Below are positions 19,975-29,430 of a stretch of 64,000 nt of DNA, piece by piece. This DNA comes from Parasphingorhabdus litoris DSM 22379 (GTDB taxonomy: Bacteria; Pseudomonadota; Alphaproteobacteria; Sphingomonadales; Sphingomonadaceae), in contig NZ_CP086727.1 in assembly GCF_020906275.1 (NCBI RefSeq), forward strand, positions 2,542,001 to 2,606,000, written 5' to 3'. Numbering within the stretch: position 1 is the first letter of the stretch; every line of letters starts with the position of its first letter. A program made the position numbers and the translations under genes. Below the pieces are notes generated by a model. It had not been told where the DNA came from. It saw only the letters and a program-made list of their open reading frames with translations, and did no database searches.

Positions 19975-21840
19975 TCACGACGCGATTTCGGCCTTCTCAT
20001 TGTCACGCTCATGATCAAATTCCGGCACCATTTCTTTCAGCAGCGTAATCGCTTGCGCTGAGTCCCGGCATGTTCGAATGCCATCTAACAATTGATCCAG
20101 CTTGGATTGATCAAGATGGCTCTCACGTGCCATCATGATCCTGTTGTGAACGGTCAATTTCGGATCATTGCCGATAATCAGCTCCTCATAAAGCTTTTCT
20201 CCGGGGCGCATTCCGACCTCTTGGATTTCTATATCGCCATCTGGATTATTCTCATCGCGGACGGTCAAGCCAGAAAGCTGAACCATCGTGTTTGCAAGAT
20301 CTATTATCCGTACCGCCTTACCCATATCGAGCACAAAAACTTCACCACCTTTGGCCATACCGCCGGCCTGGATAACCAACTGCGCGGCTTCGGGTATCGT
20401 CATAAAATAGCGCGTAACCTCACGATGAGTGAGTGTTATGGGGCCGCCCATCTCTATCTGTTGACGGAAAAGAGGAACGACCGAACCACTAGATCCCAAA
20501 ACATTGCCAAAGCGCACCATGGAAAACCTGGTCTGGCTTTTCTTGGCAAAAGCTTGAACGATTTGTTCCGCGCCGCGCTTGGTTGCCCCCATGACATTGG
20601 TTGGGCGAACCGCTTTATCGGTGCTGATAAGGATGAAATCGCTTACCTTCGCTTCATGTGCTGCATTGGCAAGCTCATATGTGCCCAACACATTGTTTCT
20701 GATCCCTTCAACCGGGTTGGCCTCGACCAGTGGCACATGTTTATATGCGGCAGCATGAAAAACCGTGTCTGGTTGCCAATAGGCAAGCGTTTCTCGAACG
20801 CGGGTTGCGTCAGTGACGGAACCTAAGATCGGTATGATTTCGACATTTTGGAGATTGTTGCTCTTTGCATAGCGTCTGAGCTCAGATTCTATGGCGTAAA
20901 GCGAAAATTCCGAAAGTTCGAAAAGCAACAGTTTATGGACACCCGATTGAAGAATCTGGCGGCAAAGCTCGCTGCCAATAGAACCACCGGCACCAGTTAC
21001 CATGACAGATTTGCCGACAATTGTTCGCCCGAGCAAAAGTTCATTCGGCGCGACAGGCTCCCGACCAAGCAGGTCTTCAATATCCAATTCACGGATGTCG
21101 CTAAACGAGACTTGTCCATCCATGATATCCTTCATGTTCGGAAGTGTCTGAACATGAACTTTGAATTTCTGGACTTGATCGACGATAGCACGCCGCTTTT
21201 TGCGAGATATGTTCGGCAAAGCCAATAATATGTCAGTAATGTCATGTTTGCAGATGATATCGGGCAGATTACCGCTCCAAAAAACCCTATCACCATCCAG
21301 TTTTTGACCGTTTAATCTCTGGTCATCGTCAACATATCCGCGCAAGCGCATCGCCGGTTCTGAACGCATTGACGATGCAAGCTGCTGTCCGGCACTACCG
21401 GCACCATAGATCAAAACGGTTTTAACCTGCCCACCAAAAAGGTTGCGACCCAATATATCCACCATCAGATAACGGGCTGTAACTCTTGAAAAGCCGACCA
21501 TGATGAAGAAGATTATCGGCTGTATGACACCTATCGTACGGGGAACGCCTGCCAGGCCGACCACTGAAAAAATCAACACCATGGGTACAGCGTAAATGAC
21601 GAATGCCCGTGCGAGAGTCTTCATCATGCCCGATCCAGCGTAGCGGAAAATCGCGTTGTAGACACCGCTGAAATAGAAAACAGGCAGCAAAATGAGCAAT
21701 GAACCGAGAACCACCTTTTGCACGGCCAAGTCCCAATATATCCAAACCCCGATCCGCAAGGAATATGCGATTATTATCGATAAAATACAAAGGATTATGT
21801 CTAAACTCACGACCGTGAGTTGTTTTTTCCATCGCGTCAT
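19975..21840 (-). CDS. Membrane-anchored nucleotide-sugar dehydratase/epimerase, FlaA1/CapD/PglF family
   Basis: A 621-residue inner-membrane enzyme. Four hydrophobic helices (about 8-120) precede a first Rossmann-like domain (G-A-G-S-A-G) and a catalytic SDR domain with T-G-A-G-G-S-I-G-S-E (about 285). The catalytic stretch S-T-D-K-A-V-R-P-T-N-V-M-G-A-T-K-R has Met in the usual Tyr position, as in PglF/FlaA1 4,6-dehydratases. It probably acts on a UDP-N-acetyl sugar for a surface glycan. The ATG at 21840 or an in-frame TTG at 21873 may be the start; neither has a good ribosome site. It is divergent from ugd. Confidence 0.9.
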   Translation of the reverse strand: MTRWKKQLTVVSLDIILCILSIIIAYSLRIGVWIYWDLAVQKVVLGSLLILLPVFYFSGVYNAIFRYAGSGMMKTLARAFVIYAVPMVLIFSVVGLAGVPRTIGVIQPIIFFIMVGFSRVTARYLMVDILGRNLFGGQVKTVLIYGAGSAGQQLASSMRSEPAMRLRGYVDDDQRLNGQKLDGDRVFWSGNLPDIICKHDITDILLALPNISRKKRRAIVDQVQKFKVHVQTLPNMKDIMDGQVSFSDIRELDIEDLLGREPVAPNELLLGRTIVGKSVMVTGAGGSIGSELCRQILQSGVHKLLLFELSEFSLYAIESELRRYAKSNNLQNVEIIPILGSVTDATRVRETLAYWQPDTVFHAAAYKHVPLVEANPVEGIRNNVLGTYELANAAHEAKVSDFILISTDKAVRPTNVMGATKRGAEQIVQAFAKKSQTRFSMVRFGNVLGSSGSVVPLFRQQIEMGGPITLTHREVTRYFMTIPEAAQLVIQAGGMAKGGEVFVLDMGKAVRIIDLANTMVQLSGLTVRDENNPDGDIEIQEVGMRPGEKLYEELIIGNDPKLTVHNRIMMARESHLDQSKLDQLLDGIRTCRDSAQAITLLKEMVPEFDHERDNEKAEIAS

Positions 21841-22203
21841 GTTGGCAATTTTGGCCAACGCGGCGGTGATCAAGGCGGTGACGGTTTCGATTGCTGAGCT
21901 TCCTGTTACGCTTGGATACTGAACATACTATTTGGTTGGGGTTATTTGATTATTAGCTGCTGTGCATAAAATTTCCAACAATTTTGCTACTTCTATAGAA
22001 CTCAGCAAGGTACAAGGCCGGTGCTAAGATGGTGCCTAAATGGTTTCCACACATTATTTCTTTACCCAATTTCGCTACGAAAGGACAAAATGCACTCTGG
22101 AGGGGTTGGAATAAGTTGCTGTGCTTGACCATATATGCGGATCGGGCCACAAGCGCGGAACCGAGCAAACAATCACACAAATAACGAATATCAAAGGATC
22201 ACT
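21841..22203. other. Divergent intergenic region between the FlaA1-type gene and ugd
   Basis: About 360 bp without a convincing reading frame. It must hold the promoters of both divergent polysaccharide genes. AAGGA five bases before the ugd ATG is clear; TTGACC near 22127 has no convincing -10. I see no strong hairpin or repeat. Confidence 0.5.
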
Positions 22204-23508
22204 ATGAAAATTGCAATGATCGGATCCGGCTATGTCGGATTGGTTTCTGGCGCATGTTTTGCTGATTTTGGCCACCAGGTTGTCTGCGTGGACAAGGATC
22301 CCAGCAAAATCGAGAAACTGAATAAAAATATCATGCCAATTTTTGAGCCAGGCCTTGCCAGTTTGGTTGAACGAAATGTCAATGGCGACCGTCTATCCTT
22401 TTCAGGTGATCTCAAAGAATCAGTGAAAGACTGTGACGCCGTGTTCATCGCTGTTGGAACACCTTCTCGACGCGGTGATGGTCATGCCGATCTGAGCTAT
22501 GTTTATGCAGCAAGCGAAGAAATTGCCGAAGCAATCACCAAGCCAACCGTTGTTGTTACCAAATCTACAGTTCCAGTGGGCACTGGTGACGAAGTTGAGC
22601 ATATATTGTCGAAAAAGCTTAGCTCGGACCAATTTGCGGTCGTATCAAATCCCGAATTTTTGAGAGAAGGCGCGGCAATTGATGATTTCAAGCGGCCGGA
22701 TCGCATTGTCATTGGTGCCGAAGTGGAATGGGCCAAGGATGTTATGAGCGAAATATATCGTCCCTTGTTCTTAAATGAATCCCCAATTCTTTTCACAGGG
22801 CGCCGAACAGCCGAACTCATCAAATATGCAGCCAACGCATTTCTTGCGACAAAAATAACATTCATCAACGAAATTGCGGACTTATGCGAGAAAGTTGGCG
22901 CAAATGTTCAGGAAGTGTCTCGTGGTATTGGATTAGATAACCGCATCGGGTCAAAATTCCTGCACGCTGGACCGGGCTATGGCGGCAGTTGTTTTCCAAA
23001 AGATACTTTGGCACTTCTGAAAACTGCTCAAGATAATGAAAGCCCAGTGCGTATTGTAGAGGCAGTCGTTCAAGTGAATGATCAGCGCAAGCGGGCCATG
23101 GGCCGCAAGGTCATTCAGGCATTGGGCGGAGAGGCGAGAGGAAAGAAAATTGCATTGCTCGGCCTGACTTTCAAACCCAATACAGATGATATGCGAGACG
23201 CACCGTCGATTGCTATTGCACAAACGCTGATGGATGCCGGAGCGCATGTGAGCGCATTTGATCCGGAAGGGATGGAAGTGGCGGCAGAAATAATGCCCGA
23301 TGTAACGATGACCAACAATAGCTATGAAGCGGCCAAAGATGCTGACGCTGTTGTGATTGTTACTGAATGGGATGCTTTTCGTGCGCTTGACCTTGAGCAG
23401 CTATCTTCTGCCATGTCTGGCAATATATTGGTCGACTTGCGCAACATATATCAACCAACCGATGTTACCAAAAACGGGCTGAGCTATTCCAGCATCGGGC
23501 GAAACTAA
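22204..23508 (+). CDS. ugd: UDP-glucose 6-dehydrogenase
   Basis: A 434-residue enzyme that oxidises UDP-glucose to UDP-glucuronate with two NAD+. It starts with the NAD motif G-S-G-Y-V-G-L-V (7-14). The catalytic cysteine is Cys263 in G-P-G-Y-G-G-S-C-F-P-K-D. The C-terminal UDP-binding domain carries G-L-T-F-K-P-N-T-D-D-M-R-D-A-P-S. Length is typical. The ATG is fixed by AAGGA and by the family N-terminus M-K-I-A-M-I-G. The gene leads a same-strand run with manA and manC, so it probably supplies glucuronate for an acidic exopolysaccharide or O-antigen. Confidence 0.95.
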   Translation: MKIAMIGSGYVGLVSGACFADFGHQVVCVDKDPSKIEKLNKNIMPIFEPGLASLVERNVNGDRLSFSGDLKESVKDCDAVFIAVGTPSRRGDGHADLSYVYAASEEIAEAITKPTVVVTKSTVPVGTGDEVEHILSKKLSSDQFAVVSNPEFLREGAAIDDFKRPDRIVIGAEVEWAKDVMSEIYRPLFLNESPILFTGRRTAELIKYAANAFLATKITFINEIADLCEKVGANVQEVSRGIGLDNRIGSKFLHAGPGYGGSCFPKDTLALLKTAQDNESPVRIVEAVVQVNDQRKRAMGRKVIQALGGEARGKKIALLGLTFKPNTDDMRDAPSIAIAQTLMDAGAHVSAFDPEGMEVAAEIMPDVTMTNNSYEAAKDADAVVIVTEWDAFRALDLEQLSSAMSGNILVDLRNIYQPTDVTKNGLSYSSIGRN

Positions 23509-23524
23509 TCGTCAGAAGACAGTT

Positions 23525-24328
23525 ATGAAGCTTAGACAGAAAAAAGTGCCAAAACCCTGGGGGCAATCCAGCCTCCCCCAGATATTTGGTGGTAAACAAA
23601 AGGAAAAGATAGGCGAAATCTGGTTTCAGCCACCCAAGGGCATTACGCCAAAACTGTTAAGCAAATATCTGTTTACGAGCGAGAAACTCTCCATCCAGGT
23701 ACATCCTAATGACCGCCAAGCCCGCCGCAAAGGACTACCCAGCGGCAAAGAAGAATGCTGGTATATATTGGAGGCAACCCCCGATGCCCGCATAGGAATC
23801 GGGCTTACAAAAGAAGTAAGTGCTGCAAAACTAAACGCAGCAGTGGCCTGTGGCCAGATGGAGCAACTTGTAGACTGGAAGCCCGTAAAATCTGGCGATC
23901 TATATTATGTTCCAGCCGGAACAATTCACGCAATTGGTCCTGGAATACGTTTGATCGAGGTACAGCAAAATACCGATATCACCTATCGTCTATATGATTA
24001 TGGGCGTTCGCGAGAGTTGCATTTGGAAGACGCAATTTCCGTCTCAACGCCCGCGCCCTATGACATGAAGTATCATCAAGAACCTCCTGCCGACCAGTCC
24101 ACCATGCTAATCGATGGCCCGCATTTCAAACTGTTTCAAGTCGTTGGCCAAGATCCCACCATATTGCAAAGTTCAACAGCTGGAGAATGGCAAGTTTTGC
24201 CGCTGGAAGGCAAAGTCATAGCCAGAGGTAAAACTATTGGTGCTGGACAATGCGGACTGAGTACCAAGGTTTCAGAAATCGATCTGTCAAAAAACATCAA
24301 ATCCTTGATCGCTTGCAGCATGAATTGA
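23525..24328 (+). CDS. manA: Mannose-6-phosphate isomerase, class I type
   Basis: A 267-residue cupin enzyme that interconverts fructose-6-P and mannose-6-P. The zinc site is visible: I-Q-V-H-P-N-D, the downstream K-E-E-C-W-Y, and G-T-I-H-A-I-G-P-G near residue 135. The conserved Q-x-N-T-D-I-T-Y-R-L-Y-D-Y-G-R follows. It is shorter than the ~390-residue E. coli ManA, matching the compact class I proteins common in alphaproteobacteria. It lies 16 bp after ugd and 10 bp before manC, so the three look co-transcribed. Confidence 0.9.
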   Translation: MKLRQKKVPKPWGQSSLPQIFGGKQKEKIGEIWFQPPKGITPKLLSKYLFTSEKLSIQVHPNDRQARRKGLPSGKEECWYILEATPDARIGIGLTKEVSAAKLNAAVACGQMEQLVDWKPVKSGDLYYVPAGTIHAIGPGIRLIEVQQNTDITYRLYDYGRSRELHLEDAISVSTPAPYDMKYHQEPPADQSTMLIDGPHFKLFQVVGQDPTILQSSTAGEWQVLPLEGKVIARGKTIGAGQCGLSTKVSEIDLSKNIKSLIACSMN

Positions 24329-24338
24329 GGTGAGCGCA

Positions 24339-25406
24339 ATGAGTCAAAATGAACTGATTACACCCGTTATCCTGTCTGGCGGTTCCGGAACACGATTGTG
24401 GCCGGTTTCAACAGATGAATGCCCCAAGCAGTTTCTGAACCTTACCGGCCCACTGAGCATGTTCCAGCTCACGCTTGAGCGCTGTCAGGAAAAAAGCCTT
24501 TTCGACTTGCCCATCATAGTCGGTAGCAGCAAACATGCTGATTTGGCGGAAGGGCAAATGGACGAGATCGGCGCTTCAATACACGCGCATATTTTGGAAC
24601 CATGTGCCAGAAATACCGCTCCAGCAATCGCTTTGGCTGCTCTGGCCTGCAAAAATCCGCAAGGCCTGTTGCTGGTTATGCCGAGTGATCATATCATCAA
24701 AGATGTTCCAGCCTTTCAAAAGGCTGTTCAGGAATCTCTCTCGTTGGCTAAGGCCCGTTGGTTGGTTACTTTTGGAATAGAACCCAAAGCCCCTGAAACC
24801 GGCTATGGCTACATTCAACAAGGTGAACCTGTCTTCGGGAGCTCCAACAGCTTTGCTGCCCAACAGTTTGTTGAAAAACCCCATCGTAGCAACGCAGAAA
24901 AAATGCTGGCAGAAGGTGGCTATCACTGGAACGCCGGAATTTTTCTGTTCCGCGCCGATACATATTTAACTGCTTTGGCTGAACAAGCGCCTGCTATGCT
25001 GGAAGCGGCAAAAAAAGCCATGGAAAAGGCGGATCAAGACCAAACACGAATCAAGCCACATGAAGCAAGCTTTGCCGAGGCACCGTCTGACTCAATTGAC
25101 TATGCCATCATGGAAAAGGCTGAAAAAGTAGCAGTCACGCCGGTTGATCCAGGCTGGTCTGATGTTGGAAGCTGGGATTCGTTGCTCGAAATTGGACAAT
25201 CTGATGAACAGGACAATGTCACTTTTGGCGACGTTTTGACTTTGGAATCAACAGGTAATCTTGTCCATTCTGACGGTCTTGAGATCACAACATTTGGACT
25301 CGAGAATCTGATCATCGTCGCAAACGGTAAACAAGTTATGATCCTGCCGAAAGGGCAATCACAAAATGTCAGAAAAATCGTAACGGCGCGCAAAGACTCA
25401 GATTAA
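24339..25406 (+). CDS. manC: Mannose-1-phosphate guanylyltransferase
   Basis: A 355-residue nucleotidyltransferase that makes GDP-mannose from GTP and mannose-1-P. The signature L-S-G-G-S-G-T-R-L-W-P is at residues 12-22, F-V-E-K-P near 170 and the W-N-A-G-I-F-L-F motif follows. The C-terminal isomerase domain of bifunctional AlgA/ManC proteins is missing, which fits the separate manA next door. GAGG lies nine bases before the ATG at 24339; a GTG at 24330 is also in frame. No phosphomannomutase is in the window. It overlaps the convergent membrane protein by 4 bp. Confidence 0.93.
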   Translation: MSQNELITPVILSGGSGTRLWPVSTDECPKQFLNLTGPLSMFQLTLERCQEKSLFDLPIIVGSSKHADLAEGQMDEIGASIHAHILEPCARNTAPAIALAALACKNPQGLLLVMPSDHIIKDVPAFQKAVQESLSLAKARWLVTFGIEPKAPETGYGYIQQGEPVFGSSNSFAAQQFVEKPHRSNAEKMLAEGGYHWNAGIFLFRADTYLTALAEQAPAMLEAAKKAMEKADQDQTRIKPHEASFAEAPSDSIDYAIMEKAEKVAVTPVDPGWSDVGSWDSLLEIGQSDEQDNVTFGDVLTLESTGNLVHSDGLEITTFGLENLIIVANGKQVMILPKGQSQNVRKIVTARKDSD

Positions 25407-25786
25407 ACCGCTTCTCCCTCCGGTTGACGGCTGTTGTTTGTCGTTGACTGTCGAAAATGTCTCGATTTTCCAACAAACCATGTTGGCCAAAAGCGCGCGA
25501 CGAGCAAAAGAAATGTCGGGATCAACATCGTGTTCCACATGTCTTTGACGCCTTCTGCCTGAAATATGGCTCTTGACTCCGGACTGTTGCCCACTCTTTG
25601 ATAGTCGAAATATTCATTGACAGCTGCTGCAATCAGTACAGTAATCCAGGGCCATGGGCTAGCGAGGGATCGACGAAAAAACAGCGCTAAGAAAAATTGA
25701 ATAAGAACGGCGCCATAAATATGCAACACGTCGCGATCCAGACCGGTGGTGCTTTCCAACCACATTTTAATGTCTAACCAATACAT
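25403..25786 (-). CDS. Small membrane protein of unknown function
   Basis: A 127-residue protein with about three hydrophobic segments (roughly 22-40, 45-60 and 85-105), an intervening polar stretch N-E-Y-F-D-Y-Q-R and a polar C-terminal tail. No named family is recognised with confidence; such short proteins often accompany polysaccharide genes. The start ATG has no obvious ribosome site. Its stop overlaps the end of manC by 4 bp on the opposite strand. Confidence 0.6.
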   Translation of the reverse strand: MYWLDIKMWLESTTGLDRDVLHIYGAVLIQFFLALFFRRSLASPWPWITVLIAAAVNEYFDYQRVGNSPESRAIFQAEGVKDMWNTMLIPTFLLLVARFWPTWFVGKSRHFRQSTTNNSRQPEGEAV

Positions 25787-25950
25787 ATATGCCGCTTGGC
25801 GGAATGATCCCTAACCGTCAATGAACGAATATGTGAGAACTCCATACAAGCTGAATTTTGAACGAGACAGCTCAGCAGTTGTCCGACATTGTCAAGCCGT
25901 CGATTGCAAAAAGAGCGATGGTCCAGTCTTTCAATCACCCCTCACCGCAG

Positions 25951-26700
25951 CTACGATGTAGGTTTTTCCCAAACCACCGTAAGATACTTATTGCAAAAAC
26001 CATCGACTAGAGTTGACCGAATGCGGCTGTAAACTGCTTTTGGATGAGACAGATAATAACCAATTAGGTTTTTGCGCATATCATCAAGCCGCGCTTCGTT
26101 ACCGCTGACAATCTTGAAAGGGCTGAACGGTTGCACTTGATCCATAGCATCAATTTCTTTCAGGCCCAGTTCTGTTCCAAACTTCCGGAAGGATGCTTTG
26201 GTGAAATCATGAAGGTGATACGGATTAACGTCCACGGACGGTGTAACCGGAACCGAAGCAATCAGCTTTCCACCAGGCCGCAGCAAATTTGCGAAATTTG
26301 CCAGCAAAGCCATGGGATCGGGAACATGCTCCACGGTTTCCAGCGACACAATCGTGTCAAAACCTTCGTCATCCTTTAATGCGCATCCGTCTCCCTGTTT
26401 GAAGGAAACGGTTTCCGATGCGTAAGACTCCGAAGCATAGTTGGCGGCCTTGGGATCGATATCGACACCAAGTACTTCTAACGGTTTTTTTTCTGCCTGG
26501 GCCAGTATGGCTGTGCCGTAGCCGACGCCGCAAGCACAATCGAGCACTCGGCCCCCTTTTACAAATCCGGCCGCAAAACGATAGCGCGCCATATGCAGCT
26601 CAAGAGTTTCCTGCCCGGTGGCATCATCATCGGTAAGAGTACCGGGGACGAGTCGTTCCAGCGATATTGATGATGGTGATTCGTTCATGGTCTTGGTCAT
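25951..26700 (-). CDS. Class I SAM-dependent methyltransferase
   Basis: A 249-residue protein. SAM-binding motif I is V-L-D-C-A-C-G-V-G-Y-G (about 52-62), the acidic end of strand 2 is G-V-D-I-D, and D-T-I-V-S-L-E-T-V-E-H-V is the usual motif before the L-R-P-G-G loop. This is a Methyltransf_11/UbiG-like fold. Its place among glycan genes suggests methylation of a sugar or lipid-linked precursor, but the substrate is not readable. GGAG lies five bases before the ATG. It is divergent from the 519-residue membrane protein. Confidence 0.85.
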   Translation of the reverse strand: MTKTMNESPSSISLERLVPGTLTDDDATGQETLELHMARYRFAAGFVKGGRVLDCACGVGYGTAILAQAEKKPLEVLGVDIDPKAANYASESYASETVSFKQGDGCALKDDEGFDTIVSLETVEHVPDPMALLANFANLLRPGGKLIASVPVTPSVDVNPYHLHDFTKASFRKFGTELGLKEIDAMDQVQPFSPFKIVSGNEARLDDMRKNLIGYYLSHPKAVYSRIRSTLVDGFCNKYLTVVWEKPTS

Positions 26701-26823
26701 GGATGCTCCAGCATTTTCTATATTTAAAAGTGGTTTACAGCATCAAAAGTTAATTCTCCGTAAACTATATTTTCGGCCCGCCTGAAACCAAAAATTAACC
26801 ATTAAGATCATAGATGTCGGGCC

Positions 26824-28383
26824 ATGGAAAACGCCAATACCATTGCACCCGGACGCTTGAATATGTCGCTTAAAAGCTTGAGTTCCAGCCGTGCTTACCT
26901 GCTGTTATGTCTGGCATATTTTGCGGTGATGATCGGCTATTACCTTTTTGATCCGTTTGGATTTGAGCATCCCGGACGCGATACATGGCATCATCTTGCT
27001 GTTCTTAGGGAGTTGATGGCATCACCTTTCGATCCATCCAATCCCCATCTGCCAACCGATGAACCGTCGCGCTATTATACTCCATTAAACATACTGGCTG
27101 CCATGGTCGGGCAAATGTTCGGTATCGTACCCTGGGCTCTTTTCAGTTTCATGGGCGCGGCCATGTGTGTCGCATTTTGCGCAGTCACCTGGCTTTTCGC
27201 ACGGCGCTACTATAAATCTGATTGGGCACCCGCCATATTGCTGACCATTTTGCTGTTTGCTTGGGGCGCTCAGCGTGGTCATGCCGGTTTTCATAATTTC
27301 GCGACCTTTATCAGCAGCGGCGGTTATCCGGCCACGCAGGCACTGGTTTTGGGCATGCTCAGCTGGTTCCTGTGCCTCTTCGCGCTTGAGGAAGACCGGT
27401 TTTATCGCCTCAACCTGGCGCTACTGGCAGTATTGACCGCCACGATCGTTATAACGCACCAGTTCAGTGCCTTTATCATGCTGGCGGGTACAGGCAGCTT
27501 CATATTATTTCACAAAGCAGCTGCGATGGATCGGAAGATGACTCTTTTGGCCGCGCTTTTTGTTGGCGGACTGCTCTCGTTGATATGGCCCTATTTCAAT
27601 CCGCTGGACGTGGTTCTTTCGGCATCCGATCCTCGCTGGGAATCCGATGCCAAGGAAATGACGACAATATCCTACCTCATCCTCATGGCGGCTCCGACAA
27701 TATTGGGAATTCTTGGTTTCCGCGATGCCAAAACCGGTCGTGTTCGCTGGGACATTCTGGCCCCGGTGCTGTTTTTCACGTCGGCTTATTTTCTTCTGGT
27801 AGCGCTCGATATGTCGATTGCACACCGGTTCCCGCCCGCGATCATATTATATCTGCAACTGGCACTGGCATGGGCCACTGTTTCTTCAAGTTTCTTCAAG
27901 AAAACCAGCCCGGCAATGCGCGGCATACTGACAACCGCCGGGATTATTTTTATCGGATTTAGCATGTATATCGCGTCGATGCCGCGACAGATGGAATTCG
28001 TCACGCGCGCATCGCATGGCCGGATGATACCGTCCGTGGATGAGATGCAGGCGCATTTACCAATCGGGTCTGTCTCTTTTGCGACCAAGAATATTGTCTA
28101 TCCGCTGCAATCGACCGGCCACCGTGTCGTTTCCATACCCCGGCCGGAACCTGTGGCACCCAGCCTGTTTGAAAGACAGGCGGCGACCGACAAGTTTTTC
28201 GACGCAGATACCAGCCAGGCCGAACGACGCGCGCTTATTCGCAAATGGAAGGCGACCCATATCGCCTTTGCTCCCCCGGACATGACCCGTGCCATTGCCA
28301 AAGAGTTGCGCAAATTTGGTCCTTCCAGAAAATTCACGCGCAATACCGAGATCATCACCATCCAGACGATGGAGGTAGAATAA
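26824..28383 (+). CDS. Large polytopic membrane protein, possible GT-C-type glycosyltransferase
   Basis: A 519-residue protein with about 10-11 membrane segments and a C-terminal soluble tail (from about 400). Near the N-terminus, just after the first helix, it has H-P-G-R-D-T-W-H-H-L in the first periplasmic loop, where GT-C enzymes carry an acidic catalytic motif. It leads a compact set with overlapping stops and starts: EamA-like protein, GT2, DUF2304. That context suggests transfer of a lipid-linked sugar in the periplasm. The family is not recognised with certainty. No clear ribosome site precedes the ATG. Confidence 0.7.
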   Translation: MENANTIAPGRLNMSLKSLSSSRAYLLLCLAYFAVMIGYYLFDPFGFEHPGRDTWHHLAVLRELMASPFDPSNPHLPTDEPSRYYTPLNILAAMVGQMFGIVPWALFSFMGAAMCVAFCAVTWLFARRYYKSDWAPAILLTILLFAWGAQRGHAGFHNFATFISSGGYPATQALVLGMLSWFLCLFALEEDRFYRLNLALLAVLTATIVITHQFSAFIMLAGTGSFILFHKAAAMDRKMTLLAALFVGGLLSLIWPYFNPLDVVLSASDPRWESDAKEMTTISYLILMAAPTILGILGFRDAKTGRVRWDILAPVLFFTSAYFLLVALDMSIAHRFPPAIILYLQLALAWATVSSSFFKKTSPAMRGILTTAGIIFIGFSMYIASMPRQMEFVTRASHGRMIPSVDEMQAHLPIGSVSFATKNIVYPLQSTGHRVVSIPRPEPVAPSLFERQAATDKFFDADTSQAERRALIRKWKATHIAFAPPDMTRAIAKELRKFGPSRKFTRNTEIITIQTMEVE

Positions 28384-28742
28384 TGACCCGGTTCCTCTGG
28401 ATTGTCCTGATTGCCTATCCGATTGCGGTTGGTGCCGGACAGATATTGTTCAAGCTCGCTTCACAGCGCTTGCGCCCGGATCAACCGATCTGGGTTCAGG
28501 CGACAGAACCCATGTTGATTGCCGCCGTGACCTTGTACGGCGCATTGGCGGTCATATGGATACTCATCGTCCGCGAATTGCCGCTGAGCGCAGCTTATCC
28601 TTTTGTCGCACTGTCCTTCGTTTTCACTCCATTATTTGCCTGGCTGTTGCTCGGTGAAAAACTCAACCCCGCGTACATGGTCGGCATAGCCTTCATCTGC
28701 GCGGGCGTCATCATCACGCAAAGGGCCCTCAATGCTGTATGA
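28383..28742 (+). CDS. EamA/SMR-like four-helix membrane protein (ArnE-like flippase subunit)
   Basis: A 119-residue protein with four hydrophobic helices, of the size and pattern of EamA half-transporters. Family-like elements are A-G-Q-I-L-F-K-L-A-S early and L-P-L-S-A-A-Y-P-F-V-A-L-S-F in helix 3, as in ArnE/ArnF, which flip undecaprenyl-phosphate-aminoarabinose. Its ATG overlaps the preceding stop (TAATG) and its end overlaps the GT2 start by 11 bp, so it is translationally coupled. It probably moves a polyprenyl-linked sugar made by the neighbouring GT2. Confidence 0.82.
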   Translation: MTRFLWIVLIAYPIAVGAGQILFKLASQRLRPDQPIWVQATEPMLIAAVTLYGALAVIWILIVRELPLSAAYPFVALSFVFTPLFAWLLLGEKLNPAYMVGIAFICAGVIITQRALNAV

Positions 28743-29430
28743 TCCCATAAATCTCCAGAAAGACGTCTGGATTGTCATTCCTGCCTATAACGAGGGCGGA
28801 ATGATTGCAGATGTCGTAACCGAAGTCGGTACAATGTTTCCGAATATTGTTGTGATAGACGATGCGTCGGCAGACGAAACTTCGGCCACAGCTCGCAGCG
28901 CCGGTGCCACGGTCCTGCGTCACCCGTTTAATCTGGGACAAGGTGCCGCCCTTCAGACCGGTATCGAATTTGCCTTGTCACGTGGTGCTAGTCACGTCGT
29001 AACCTTCGATGCAGATGGTCAGCATCATATCGAAGACGTGCCGGTCATGCTCGAACAGCTCGCTCAAAGCGGTGCTGATCTTGCTCTCGGCAGCCGCTTT
29101 CTGGGCAATACAGTGGGGATGAGCCAGTCGCGCGGGCTCTTGCTGAAAGCAGCGACCCTTTTCACCCAAATTACCACTGGATTGAAATTGACTGATTGCC
29201 ATAACGGCCTCAGGGTTTTTACAGCCAAGGCCGCAAGCCAGCTTAATCTTCGCCAAAATCGCATGGCCCACGCATCAGAGATTTTGGCCGGCATCCGAAA
29301 AAATCGGTTTGACTTCGTCGAAGTCCCGGTGACGATTACCTATTCCGACTATTCGCGGGAGAAAGGCCAGACGTTTACCGACGCCTTCGTCATTTTCCGT
29401 GACCTTATTGCAGCGAGGCTCCTGTCATGA
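28732..29430 (+). CDS. Glycosyltransferase family 2 (polyprenyl-phosphate sugar synthase-like)
   Basis: A 232-residue GT-A fold enzyme. V-I-P-A-Y-N-E-G opens the domain, V-I-D-D-A-S-A-D-E-T binds the nucleotide, and F-D-A-D-G-Q-H-H holds the D-x-D metal site. It ends without membrane helices, as in DPM1-like enzymes that transfer sugar to a polyprenyl phosphate. It overlaps the EamA-like gene by 11 bp and DUF2304 by 4 bp, a layout that suits synthesis of a lipid-linked sugar for flipping and periplasmic transfer. Confidence 0.9.
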   Translation: MLYDPINLQKDVWIVIPAYNEGGMIADVVTEVGTMFPNIVVIDDASADETSATARSAGATVLRHPFNLGQGAALQTGIEFALSRGASHVVTFDADGQHHIEDVPVMLEQLAQSGADLALGSRFLGNTVGMSQSRGLLLKAATLFTQITTGLKLTDCHNGLRVFTAKAASQLNLRQNRMAHASEILAGIRKNRFDFVEVPVTITYSDYSREKGQTFTDAFVIFRDLIAARLLS

